DNA of 28,211 nt from assembly GCA_905221605.1 (NCBI GenBank), contig CAJNDS010001221.1:1-28211 (forward strand), in the 5' to 3' direction. The notes under the pieces are model-generated. The model searched no databases and was not told where the DNA came from. It saw only the letters and a list, made by a program, of their open reading frames with translations. Origin of the DNA: Symbiodinium natans. Taxonomy: Eukaryota > Sar > Dinophyceae > Suessiales > Symbiodiniaceae. A program made the translations under genes and the position numbers. Positions 1-9,869 of this stretch are shown in pieces; position 1 is the first letter of the stretch; every line of letters begins with the position of its first letter.

Positions 1-417
1 CCGAAAATCAAGATGCAAAACCGCGCAGACCGATGCTTTGAATAGCACACCATGTGAAATCTCTGCTTCAGAACCACATAAGAGGGAGGCCGAAGGGAGA
101 AGACCCCTGTAGTGCAAGCCACATATGCCTAAACCAAAGAGAGTAAGACATTGAGGCATCTTCAGATGCATGAAATAAGATTCTTTCAGGATCTAGAAGA
201 ATGTAGGAAGGCAGATGAGGTGAGGGGTGCTCTCGCGTTGCCCGAGTGCTTCTTGAGCTTCTCTCGCGCTCTCTCCCTCTCTTGGGCTCGGCCTTCTTTT
301 TTGCGTTCTGGTGCCCCCCATTTTTGGAAATTTGTTTTCAGTCGTGGCAGAACTCTCCTCAGCTTCTTTCCCTACTCTCCTTGCACTGCCTTGCACTGCC
401 TTACACTTCTCAGATGC

Positions 418-2362
418 CTTGTCGCTGACCAGCTCCAGGAGGTCCTTGTCGCAGCTCAGAATCTTCACGACGCCCTCCTCGCCGCACTCCACGAAGCGGC
501 GCCTCGCTGCACTCTCTGCGCGCTTCTCTTTTCTCTTCACTGCCTTAAATGGAAAGGGGGGGAAGTGTTTTCTCAAGATCTCTCTCTCCCTCTCTTCTCT
601 CTTTCTCTCTTTCTCTCTTTCTCTGTTTCTCTGTTTCTCTGTTTCTCTCTTTCTCTGTTTCTCTCTTTCTCTCTTTCTCTGTTTCTCTGTTTCTCTGTTT
701 CTCTGTTTCTCTCTTTCTCTCTTTCTCTCTTTCTCTCTTTCTCTCTTTCTCTCTCCATTTTGTTTCTCATAGAGTCTGATGCGTGATTTTTTTCGAGTAT
801 TGACGGGCTGAGCGGCGTGTAGGAGGCGATGAGGTCGTCGGCCTCGAAGTCCTCGTGGGCGCGCCAGGGCACGCCCATGGCCTCGCAGGCCTCTCCACAC
901 CCAAACAAAGAGGAGAAGCAGGAGAAGAAGGAGGAGAAGAGGAGAAGGAAAGGAGAAGAATTTAAGACAGAAGAGGACAGAGACAGAGAGGGACGTACAA
1001 CTACCCTGACAGAGACAGAGAGGGGCGTACAACTACCCTTGTGGTCCATGTTTAGAAGTGTACCGACCCTTGTGTTGTCATGGCTCGTGGACGTGTAGCG
1101 TCTTGGCAGACATCGGGCCACGGTTCTTGGAGGAGTGCCGTGGCCGCAGCTGGTGGAAGTGTGGCTGGTCGCCTACGCCTAGTTCTTGTTACTTGTCGGT
1201 GCACCTTTGGGGGTGGTTTCCCAAGGCAAGTCGCAGGAAACTGTGGCCCAGGCCCGGAGCCGAACAAAGAGCGGCCAAGGCGACTTGCCACTGGTCACAT
1301 GTCACTGGATGTCACTGGATGTCACTGGATGTCACTGGATGTCACTGGATGTTGTTGGCATCGCAGGGACGGGCGCGAGCCCACACAAAATCTCCCGGCT
1401 GCGCAGGAACCCCGTGCACCGCCGCTTGGGCTCAGCTGCCGACAATTCTGCTGCTTCGCCACACAAACGCCGACCCTCAAGAACGAAGCAAAGGAGAGAG
1501 AAATAGGGAAGAAAGCAACACGAATGGCTAACGGTTGGACAAAAGGTTGTTTGAAAAAACGAACACGAAGCATAGAAACAACTTGAAGCAAAGCCAGAGT
1601 CAGCCAGAGAGGCGACAAGAAGAGTCCTCAACATGAAGGCTCGACCCCTGCAACCTTTTCCCAGATTCGTACTCCCATATAGTTCCGCAAGAAGCCACCC
1701 GACCTAGTCCCTGTCTCACTCTCTCCACCGTCCTCTCCCATACTGACCTTTGCTCGCACTCCCACACGCTCACTGTTACTCACTAGCTCATCTTCTCTCT
1801 ACTTCTCCACACTTCCCCCCTTCTCTCTCTCCTCCCCCTGCTCCCCCTTCTCCCCTCTCCTGCATGACCTTTGGGACTTGCACGAGCAGGTCGGGAGGGC
1901 CTCGGGCAAAGTTCGAACAGCGGCACAGATGTCTCAGAAGATCACTCAGAATGACAGAACAAGGATTCAAGCCGACACAGCCACAGGCCTGATTATCTGC
2001 CTAATTTTCCCTCCCTTTAAACGTTCCGTTCATTTTACTCTCCTTCTCTCCCTCTCTCCCTCTCCCTGGGATCCCCGGCAGCGCCGATTCTTCTTGTACC
2101 TCTGCTAGTGAAGCTTCAGCCAGATGGCTTTCCAAACATATTGTCCGCTCACGGAGATGCTTCAGAGGCTCTTCTCTCCTTTCTGTTAATTCCCCAAAAC
2201 TCCCTCTCTCTCTCTCTTTGCCTTCTCAAAATATTTTTTGAGGGCAGTTGGGAGAGCGGACTCCGGCAGGACCTGCCGGCGCGACAGCGCCGAGGTCTGG
2301 CTGTCCTCCGTGCCAAAAAGGGAACGACCGAGAAGAGTCAGAGTAAAACTCTCCTTCTCTCA

Positions 2363-2403
<41 letters not shown>

Positions 2404-3536
2404 AGAGAGGGAGAAAAGTGCAAGAAACACCACGCTGATGGCTCTGGGGCTCCGCACCAGGACCACAGCCATATGTGAGGGCTCAAGCTCCCGGTGGATC
2501 CTCGACACGTGCAACGTACGTGCAACGGCATGTGCTTTCTGTAACATGTGCATCATGGGAAACGCCCCCCCCCCCCAAAAAACGAGAGAGAGAGAGAGAG
2601 ATTAAGAGAGAGAGCTTGAGCATGAGACTGAGAGAACAGGAGAGAAACATAGAACGAACGTGTTGGGCACTCGCAACCTCTGCTCCTGCACTGCACACTG
2701 AAGCAACTACATCACAAAAACTGCCTGTTGAGGGGACCAGGCCGGGCTCGCTGAGAGAAAAAACAATATTCCCCCCCCCCCCCCCCCCCACCGTGCGCGT
2801 GTGTCAAAACGAAGAACCAGATGTGAGAGATGCTCTCTCTCTTTCTTAAAGAAAGTTGCATTTCTTTCATAGCTTTAGACGACCACACTACTCCCCCCCC
2901 TTCTCAAAAAAGCAAAGAAAAAAACACCATGCGGAGGCGAGGGCGAGTCAAACCATCTCTTCTTCTGCTGGGCATGAGGGGGGCCGGGGCCAACCCATCT
3001 GTGTCTCTCTCTCCCACAACTCTGACCAACAAAACATCCAACAAAGACAAGTGGGGGGGGGGGGAGCACAGGGGGGAGCGCATAGAAAAAGCACATTGGA
3101 GATAATAACAAATGGGCTTAGGCTGTCCGATGCGGTTACACTGGTTTGGCAGCTTGCGAATGATGTGGGGTTTCAGGGAAAGGGCTGCCAAGCCGCAGCG
3201 CAAATGAAACTTCACAAGCCACGCACCTTTCGAGCTGCTGCATGAAGGTGTAGACGACGTTTGTCGGCTCGCCTATCAATGCGCCACTTGCAGCTTCACA
3301 AGACTCTGCTGCCAAATCACTCTCGTTCAATCTCTCTTCGCTCATTTCACAGGCTCTTTCACACTTCACAGTCTCTCAGTTTGTTCTCTTCTCACCTCTC
3401 TTCTCTTTCTTCTCTTTAGTGCCCTTTTCACACTTACGTCAAGAGTGAGCCGCGCGCCCCGCTGGTTGCAGAGCTGGGCACCCGCTGTGGCGTGGAAGCT
3501 CTGCAGCACATCGCCAACAACGTGTACGAAACAAGT
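418..3536 (-). CDS. DNA polymerase I-type 5'-3' exonuclease (FEN/PIN superfamily), seven exons, 3' end outside window
   Basis: Exons read on the minus strand, approximate ends: 3536-3438 (SFHA, ends at a GTAAGT donor), 3303-3227 (GEPTNVVYTF), 2500-2458 (EPSHMAVVL), 2305 to about 2245 (begins DSQTS; Asp after VVL is the expected metal-binding residue), 1932 to about 1869 (PPDLLVQVPK), 890-817 (EAMGVPW then FEADDLIASY), 506-418 (ILSCDKDLLELV). These blocks are in the family order: G-pT-vYgF, h-hhFD, pPdLL-Q, gyEADDliA, vvilS-DKDLlQLV. The first four exons join without phase conflict. The joins around 817/506 and after 1869 are ambiguous because of AG-rich sequence. The donor at 418 is GC, which dinoflagellates tolerate. 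Known role of the family: removes RNA primers or flaps during replication and repair; plant and protist forms are often organellar. No start codon or targeting peptide is resolved, and the helix-hairpin-helix end lies beyond position 1. Neighbour on the same strand is a MutS homologue. Confidence 0.72.
580..762. repeat. CT-rich microsatellite inside an exonuclease intron
   Basis: Imperfect repeat of TTTCTC and TGTTTCTC units, pure pyrimidine plus occasional G on the plus strand. It lies between the 890-817 and 506-418 exons and generates spurious Ser/Leu/Phe-rich and Arg/Glu-rich ORFs on the two strands. Confidence 0.9.
891..1868. other. Intron of the exonuclease gene with AG-rich tract
   Basis: Between the EADD exon and the PPDLL exon. 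It holds a purine-rich stretch (about 905-1020), a short 10-bp tandem repeat (1301-1350) and otherwise unassigned sequence. I see no conserved protein motif in it on either strand. Confidence 0.5.
1301..1350. repeat. Five tandem copies of a 10-bp unit
   Basis: The unit GTCACTGGAT is repeated five times exactly, and a partial inverted-looking CTGGTCACAT precedes it. A minisatellite within an intron; no function apparent. Confidence 0.95.
2366..2400. repeat. (TC)n microsatellite
   Basis: Uninterrupted TC dinucleotide run just upstream, in plus coordinates, of the small EPSHMAVVL exon. It sits in the intron between that exon and the DSQTS exon of the minus-strand exonuclease gene. Confidence 0.95.
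2501..3226. other. Exonuclease intron with homopolymer C and G runs
   Basis: No exon recognised. It contains a run of 19 C (2771-2789), a shorter C run near 2567, a GA tract near 2583-2602 and a G run near 3053-3063. Such runs are prone to assembly error, so lengths here should be treated as approximate. Confidence 0.6.
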
Positions 3537-5403
3537 CTGTGAGAAAGAGAGTCTGAGACAGAGAGAGAGAGAGGAGCATCCCCGACCTTGTAGAGGTGGT
3601 AGTGTCCTCTCAAACTTTTTTCACATACTCTCAGCAAGCAAACGAAAAATTAGATGCCTATTGCGATCTTTTTTGGCATCAGCAGAGCTCTCTCTTTGTG
3701 TCACTCTTTGCTGACAAGCATCCATCCACCAAGGTCATCACTGCCTGCGGGCTCATGGGCTCATGGGCTCTCAGACAAATCAAAACAACTCTTCATTGGG
3801 AAATATTGGGAAGGGAACAGACGCGGGACCTTGCTGCAAGTGCCTCGCGTGGCCCTCCGACGACGGAGGACCTTGGCCTCAAAAAGCGGACTTTCGAACT
3901 TCAAAAGAAAAGCTAAGTTGAGCTACGCTACAGGGGCTACGCCGGGGGCCGAACAGCGCTGAGGGCGGTGGTGGCACCGGCAGCGGGCAGGACGTGGAAG
4001 GCAACAAGAGCATTGGGCGGCGTGCCAGAGAACTGCCTCCACTCTAAACGCAACTCCGAGCCCAGCTTCTATCAGATTCGCGGCGAACTATCGCCGCGCT
4101 GCTCCCCTCGTTCCCTTTTTGGGGCCCCTGCCTGGACACCCGCATAGACACGCGCGCCAGCAAGCGGCTGTGTCTCCCGTGTGGTCGTGTTGGGGCCTCG
4201 CGCCAAAATCTCAGAAAAAATGACAAGCTGATGGCGTCAGATGAATGATTCAACATATGCCAATTTGCCACTCGCCTCGTGCACAGCTGGGACACCTCGG
4301 CTCCACACTCTGGTCGCCTACAACGAGTCTCAGGCCTCTGAGATCCTCTAAGGCTCGGGCGCCATTCCCAAGGACCCCGGCCCAAGCTCGCCATGGCTCC
4401 AAAGCATCAGCATTGAGCAGGACAGATTTGGACAGATTTGGACAGCAATGGACAGCATGATGCCACGATGTCTCTTGCACCATCATGCGCCCGCGAGATC
4501 CCAAGCGCTCTCGAAGGCAGTTTTCCGGCTAGTGTCCTTTCCCCATGTGTCATGTCGCACATCGTCACATCGAGTCGCGCCCACATCGTGAGATTTCGCG
4601 ATGCCGCCGCTCAGTGCGGCACAAAGGGCGCTCAGTGAGGAGCTGCGGTCTCTCCCGAATATCTGAATTCGCAAGCAACTATCACTAATATCACGAATTT
4701 GTGGCGCAGAGCTCTCAGCTGCGACTGTGAAGGCTCCATGGCTTCCGGATCTGCCTCCCCACGAGAAAGCGAGAGAGAGAGGTTTTGGAGAGTTTTGGAG
4801 AGTTTAGAGAGGTTTGAGTTCTTTTGCAGCGCAGAGCGAGGCATGTCGCAGGATCCGGAGCGCAAGAGGAAGAGGAGGGATGCGAGATGGAAGTGCGAAA
4901 GTGCGAGAGAAAGCGGTCTCAGTGTGAGAGAAAAGAACTTAAAAAAAAAACAACGAGGGAGTAAGAAATTGTAAGAAACGAAAGAGAGCGAGAGAGAAAG
5001 CAAAAACGAGAGCCCCTCCCTTCTCAGCTGCTTTTTCCCTGGCTCTGCCTCAGCACCTCCCGGAGCGCACCCGGCCTCGGTCTGAGCACAAAACCTGAAA
5101 ACTCAGGGTTGCAACCACTTCACCCGAATCCAGATAGCACGCAATACGTTCTCACGAAAAAAAAGAGACGTAGTGTGCGAACCGAGATCCGAATTGAAGC
5201 ATGCTATCCGGTTCTCTTTATCTCTCTATCTCTCTCGCTCTGTCTCATGCTGCTCTTCTTCTTCTTCTTCTGCGGGGCATGGGGGACAAGGCAGAAGGCC
5301 CTGAACTGAACACCCGCGCACTGGGCGCGCCCGGAATGTCCTGGGTTTCGTCGGTGTGACACAGACGCTAAACTGGGAACCGGTCGAAGAAAACATCTCT
5401 CGC

Positions 5404-5472
5404 ATCTCTCTCTCTCTCTCTCTTCTCTTCTATCTCTAAGTCTCTCTCTTTCTCTCTCTGTCTCTCTCTGAC
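5404..5472. repeat. CT-rich microsatellite
   Basis: Runs of TC dinucleotide with short interruptions; the same low-complexity class as at 580-762 and 2366-2400. Confidence 0.9.
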
Positions 5473-6204
5473 TCATGTATTCATTCATTCACCCTCTTTC
5501 TCTCCCTTTCTACCTCTGTTTCTCGTCCTCATTCGCTCTCTATCTCTCTCGTCTTTTGCACACCTTGTGTTCTTATACATGGTGTTGATGGAGAACGACA
5601 GGCAAGGATTGATTGAACCTACAGAGGTACTCTGCTCACTTACCAAGCCCACTTACCAAGCCCCAGACCCCCCAGGCCCGAGAGCGATAAAAGCAAAAGA
5701 GAGAAAAGAGAGAAGGCGAAGGAGACGCAGAAGGAGAGAGTGCCAGACGGGGCAGGCTCTGGGCAGGAGGAGCGCCTTGCGCGAAGTGTCGTACTCTGAG
5801 TCCGCAACAAACCGTGGAGACCGAATGTTGACCACGAGCCGAGAACGCGAAATTTGGCCCAGTGCCAAAACATCACAACATTCCACGGATGCTGTGAGTT
5901 ATGTGAGAGACTAAAGCTGTCTCGAGAGTGAGCGACTCCCCTTCTTGACTGTGAGAGACAAGGCGCGCCAAAGAGCGCCGTGCCAAGACAAGGAGCTGCT
6001 GTGCCGTAGCCGCCGCATCAGCCGACTCCTCGCTCTCAGTGAGAGAGCTCTCTCCAAAAGAAGCTTGCGCCTCTCTCTGCAACACAGACACGACACGCAT
6101 GCTCTCTCTCTAGACACCACACGCACACACAGTCTATCTGTCTCTCTCTCTCTCTCTCTTTTCTTTCGTGAACTTCTTCCGAACTCCTCGCGGTGGCCTC
6201 AGAA

Positions 6205-6371
6205 GCAGAAACTCCAGAGAGAGCGAGAGAGAGAGCAAGAGCGAGAGCGAGAGGGAGGAGGCGGAGAGCGGGGGAGGGGGAGAGAGAGTTTGAGAGGGAG
6301 AGAGAGGGAGAGAGGGGGTGAGAGAGGGAGAGGGAGAGAGCGGGAGAGAAAGCGAGAGAGAGAGAGAGAAG
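6205..6371. repeat. GA-rich microsatellite
   Basis: Purine-only tract on the plus strand (GAGAGAGCG and GAGAGGGAG units) about 300 bp downstream, in minus-strand sense, of the last recognised MutS-like exon. Opposite polarity to the CT tract at 6136-6160 just beside it. Confidence 0.9.
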
Positions 6372-6649
6372 TGGCGCGCAACACACGTTGTCAGTTCCTC
6401 AGGGCACGGCCAAGCAGAGCGTGCACCTAGCGACTCGTGATTCGCGAGGCCAAGAGATTTTCCCGTAACTTTCTTGCGAATGATTGCAAATGCTTGGAAG
6501 CTACTCCGCACGGCACCTGCACGGCCATCTCTTCGCCACGCCGGACCAGTGTCTGGCAGCCGCCCAAACAGCATCCCCAATCTGTGCCCCCATCTCTGCA
6601 GCAATGCCGCGCCGTTTCTAGCACCCAAAGTTGCAAGACCTCTACGCAC

Positions 6650-8238
6650 GTGCTAACAGTGTAAACGCGTGTCTTCGTGCATTCTTTCTGCATAGTTTCG
6701 TTGACTCTTTGAAGTCTTTGAAGCGCCTGCGGCAGTCCAAGATGCTCAGCAGCGCGAAGGCCATAGTGTTCCTCGGCCTTCTCGTGAAGGGCCTCCCAGG
6801 ACCCAGACAACAAAGGAGGCTAAGTTGTCTAAGCTTCAATTGCTTCAATTGCTTCAAATTGCTTCAATCGAAAGTCGCAATGTGTCAGCCGATGCTTGCC
6901 TTCATGGAGGCGACGTGCTGCACGCAGAAACGTGTTCGCTGCAGTCCGTCCTTGGAATCCTCGATCTGCTCCAGGTGCATGCTGCGAAAGCCGTTGAGCG
7001 CAGCTAAGCCCCAGCAAATCTCGAAGAAGTGTGTTGCGAAGAAGGTGTAGACTTTCAGATCTAGCAACCTCTCGGACACAGCCCGGCAAATCGCAAGACC
7101 ATCGGCCTCAGCGACTTTGCAGTCTGCAGCACACTCGTAGCATGTGTGGTGCAATCAGATTGCACAGTCGCCAAGACATTGTTAGCGTCTTGTTAGCGTA
7201 AACAAGTAGAGATTATATACACTGACTCCGATGGTGACAGCGCTGCATTGTGAGGAAGCTTGTGTATCTGTTCCACACCGCTCAAGGCACCCCAGCTTGA
7301 GGGGTGCATGCCAAGAATGCTTTCAAGACCCATCCACATGTCGAGGGGTTCACCAATGCTCACCGTGTCCCCGTACCCCCTCTTTTCGAATCCCCCCTTC
7401 TTCCCGTTCTTCCCCTTCCCACCCTTGGACTAATTCCGCGCCGCCGTTCGGTGACTCGGGGACGCGACACGTCCGGATTTGATGAGAAATCGTGAAAGCA
7501 TCCAAATCATACAAGGGCGATCAAACGGTCAAAGGCAAGGCCGCAAGGCAAGGATCAGCGCGTCGACAGAGCTGGGCCGAGATGGCACTCTCTTTTCAGG
7601 GGTGTTCTCTTTGTCCTCGTTGAAACCAGACTAAGCCACGTTCGGAGAGAGCAGATGGATTTCACCTGCCAACTTGGATTCAGTCCTCAGAGGTATCTCG
7701 GAACATCAGGAAATCGGCGCAGACAGTTCTTGCAGGGTGCCCCTCCACAGCGCCCCTCCAGGGTGCCCCTCCAGGGTGGTTCCCTCCCCCTCCTGCCCTT
7801 TAACCCCCATCGGAGAACTTTCTTCAGAGATCTCGCTCTCTCTTTCTCCCCCCCCCTCTCTGTAAAACTAAGAAACACCACACATTAACACATGTGTTTA
7901 CATGTGGCTCACAACATCCCAAATGGAACTGGGGAGTGCCATAGAGTCTATAGAGTGCCCCATCGCCACGACGGCTCTGCCAATTCACTGTATGGCACTT
8001 AGGCACCAAGGCACATGCGCGGTGCCGCGGCCCAGCTCGTCCACAAGGACCAGGCTCCGACTTGTGAGGTTCTTGAGGAGGTGACTCGTTTCCCTCATCT
8101 CCACGAGGAAAGACGAAGCATTGGCTTCGATGGAGTCGCTGGTTCCCATCCGTGTGAAGAGCGCGGTGACAACCCGGAAGCTGGCAGAGCGCGCCGGGAC
8201 GTAGGAGCCTATGTGGGCCAGGATCACGAGCTGCGCCT
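6650..8238 (-). CDS. MutS homologue, MSH4-like, C-terminal ATPase part (partial)
   Basis: Three exons on the minus strand. Exon 8238-8015 encodes IGSYVPA, FTRMG, NASSFLVEM and the Walker B region VLVDELGRGT, ending at a GT donor. Exon 7106-6900 (69 codons, phase 0 at both ends) continues in register with ADGLAICRAV and FFATHFFEIC, ending at a GC donor (GCAAG). Exon from 6780 to about 6650 encodes HYGLRAAEHLGLP, the conserved YG-x-x-x-A helix. The spacing between DELGRGT and DG-A-IC-AV is what MutS proteins show, and the wording of the segments is nearest to MSH4, a meiotic protein that pairs with MSH5 to stabilise recombination intermediates. MSH5 or another MSH cannot be excluded. The Walker A exon (GPN-x-x-GKS type) and everything N-terminal is not found between 8239 and 9250, so the gene is cut by, or continues beyond, the satellite block. 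Confidence 0.75.
7107..8014. other. Intron of the MutS-like gene
   Basis: About 0.9 kb between the DELGRGT exon and the next exon. It holds a short GC-rich direct repeat near 7736-7785 (CCCCTCCAGGGTG units) and pyrimidine tracts. No protein motif recognised on either strand. Confidence 0.6.
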
Positions 8239-9779
8239 CTGTCTCAAACAAAAACTTCACAGCTAAATAATGGACTTAAACACAGAAGGAAAAATAGCAA
8301 AAGCGCAACATATGTTGCGGATCTGACCCCATCTTTCACAAACATTCACTGAGACCATGCGGCCAAAGCGTCCATCGTCGCCAAGTATCTTGGAGGGTAG
8401 TGGGCTGGGGCTTCCGATGACTCCGTCCTTTTCCCTGTTTATCGTGTGCATGTGTCCATTACATTTAACAGAGTTCCTATCTTCCTGTCTACGGTGGGAA
8501 ACATTGAGATGAAAACCCTGACACACTTGCACGTAAGTCGGGGGCTTTTAAGAAGACCGCCGAAAGGCAGGAAGGATACGCAGTCACACATCAGGGATAC
8601 TTTCTCATTAGTTGGGGCCTGAAGCCGGGGTGCAGAATACCTTGGGACTAAGATGTGCCGTGTTGAGGTAAGAGAAAGCTCTCTAATATCCTGAGGGCGG
8701 GCTCTTCCACATCTTTCCCTGTTCTGTCTTCCATCCTTTCTTCCTTGTCTTCTCTTGTCCTTTCTTGGGCTTCGCGAAAGACAGGAGATGGAGAAGAAGG
8801 ATTCAGGAGTTGGGAGAGGGGAGAAGCATAAACAAGCCAGAAAAGGAAGCGAGATACACGATAAATGACACAGGATATCGTTCCCGAGGGCATCCGCGCC
8901 ACCGGTGGCAGCTGCAAGCTTGTATGAAGGACAGTTGCTGGGACACCCGCGTACGCGGCACCCTTGTTTCGCCGAGTTGCCAAAAGCAGGTGGCGAAGGA
9001 CAGCTACTGAAACTACAGGAACCTACAGGAACCTATGGGCTCCCTACTTTCCCAAGGCGTATGTTCTAATTTCCGATTGAAGGAGACCCTTTCACACCCT
9101 TCACAAACTGAGGGCTCGCTTATTCCGTCTCAACTGGCCTACTCACGTTCCTACTATTGCAAAACGTCATTTCAAGCAAAGGAATTCTTAGGAGAAAGAA
9201 GAACTTCGATTTGTCTGTGAAAAAAAGGATTCCTTTGTTTCCGGGTAAGCATGGCTATCACGGGTGTGAAGAGTGCTCTGGTTCTTCTGCGAAAACAGAA
9301 ACTAGCCCATCTCTATGAACGATAGGAAGGGAAGCGGAAGGACAAAGAAAAAAAAAACGGGGAAGTCTGTGGTGGCTTGGACGTGTCGTGGGCGGGAAGC
9401 TTATTGATTGATTTTATGTTGGGAAAGAAAGACGAAACCTCACATTGTCAATTAAACCTAAAGGTCCATGCCACATGTATGATATGGCTGCCGGCACTTC
9501 CGGAAGTCTTTACAAGCTATAAAGGCTATAACGGTTTCTAGCTTTCCTAGCTGTATTCGGCCTATTAGGCTGTATTGCGTTGATATACTATAGCAAAAGC
9601 TGTCAACGCCATAAAAGGGTTCTGGAAATCCCGGAGTCGGCGGAGCCTATAGCGTTAATAGCTTTTATGTCTCCACAGCTTGATATGGCTTTCAGCAAGC
9701 TGCAACAGCTTTGAAGGCTCCCGGGATTCCCGGAAACCTGACAATTATGTCTAAAAATATATATAGACATAGATATATG

Positions 9780-9810
<31 letters not shown>

Positions 9811-9869
9811 GAGAGAAAAACCTTTCGGGTCTATTTTGCTTCTATGCTTGCTTGTGTATGTGAAAGTGA
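8239..9869. other. No gene recognised; transition from host-gene DNA to satellite DNA
   Basis: I see no conserved motif on either strand. From about 9250 onward the texture changes: short palindromic words (TTCCGGAA, GGGATTCCCGG) and recurring GGCTATAA/AGCTTT words appear, then a TA microsatellite at about 9757-9810, then the AT-rich satellite. The missing N-terminal exons of the MutS-like gene would be expected in this direction. Confidence 0.5.
9757..9810. repeat. (TA)n microsatellite
   Basis: TATATATG-type run immediately before the AT-rich hairpin satellite. Confidence 0.9.

Larger units (their letters stand above)
3537..6649. other. Region between the MutS-like and exonuclease genes; two possible minus-strand exons
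   Basis: Mostly intron-like or intergenic sequence with microsatellites. Two CpG-rich islands could be minus-strand exons: about 4430-4255, whose open frame contains ALEDLRGLRLVVGDQ followed by a C-x2-C pair, and about 6045-5945, whose frame contains ADAAATAQQLLVLARRSL and might be the last exon of the MutS-like gene (MSH4 C-termini carry a similar helical tail). Neither matches a family I can name with confidence. The 5' exons and start of the exonuclease gene should also lie here. Confidence 0.3.

Noticed and set aside
151-1121. Ser/Leu/Phe-rich plus-strand and Arg/Glu-rich minus-strand ORFs
   Set aside because: They run through CT/GA microsatellite. Only the short conserved exonuclease exons within the minus-strand frames are credible.
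3445-3540. Plus-strand reading LVAELGTRCGVEALQHIANN as a separate exon
   Set aside because: It looks protein-like, but the minus strand has a GTAAGT donor at 3437, an acceptor at 3537 and fits the exonuclease exon order; the plus reading has no partner exon.
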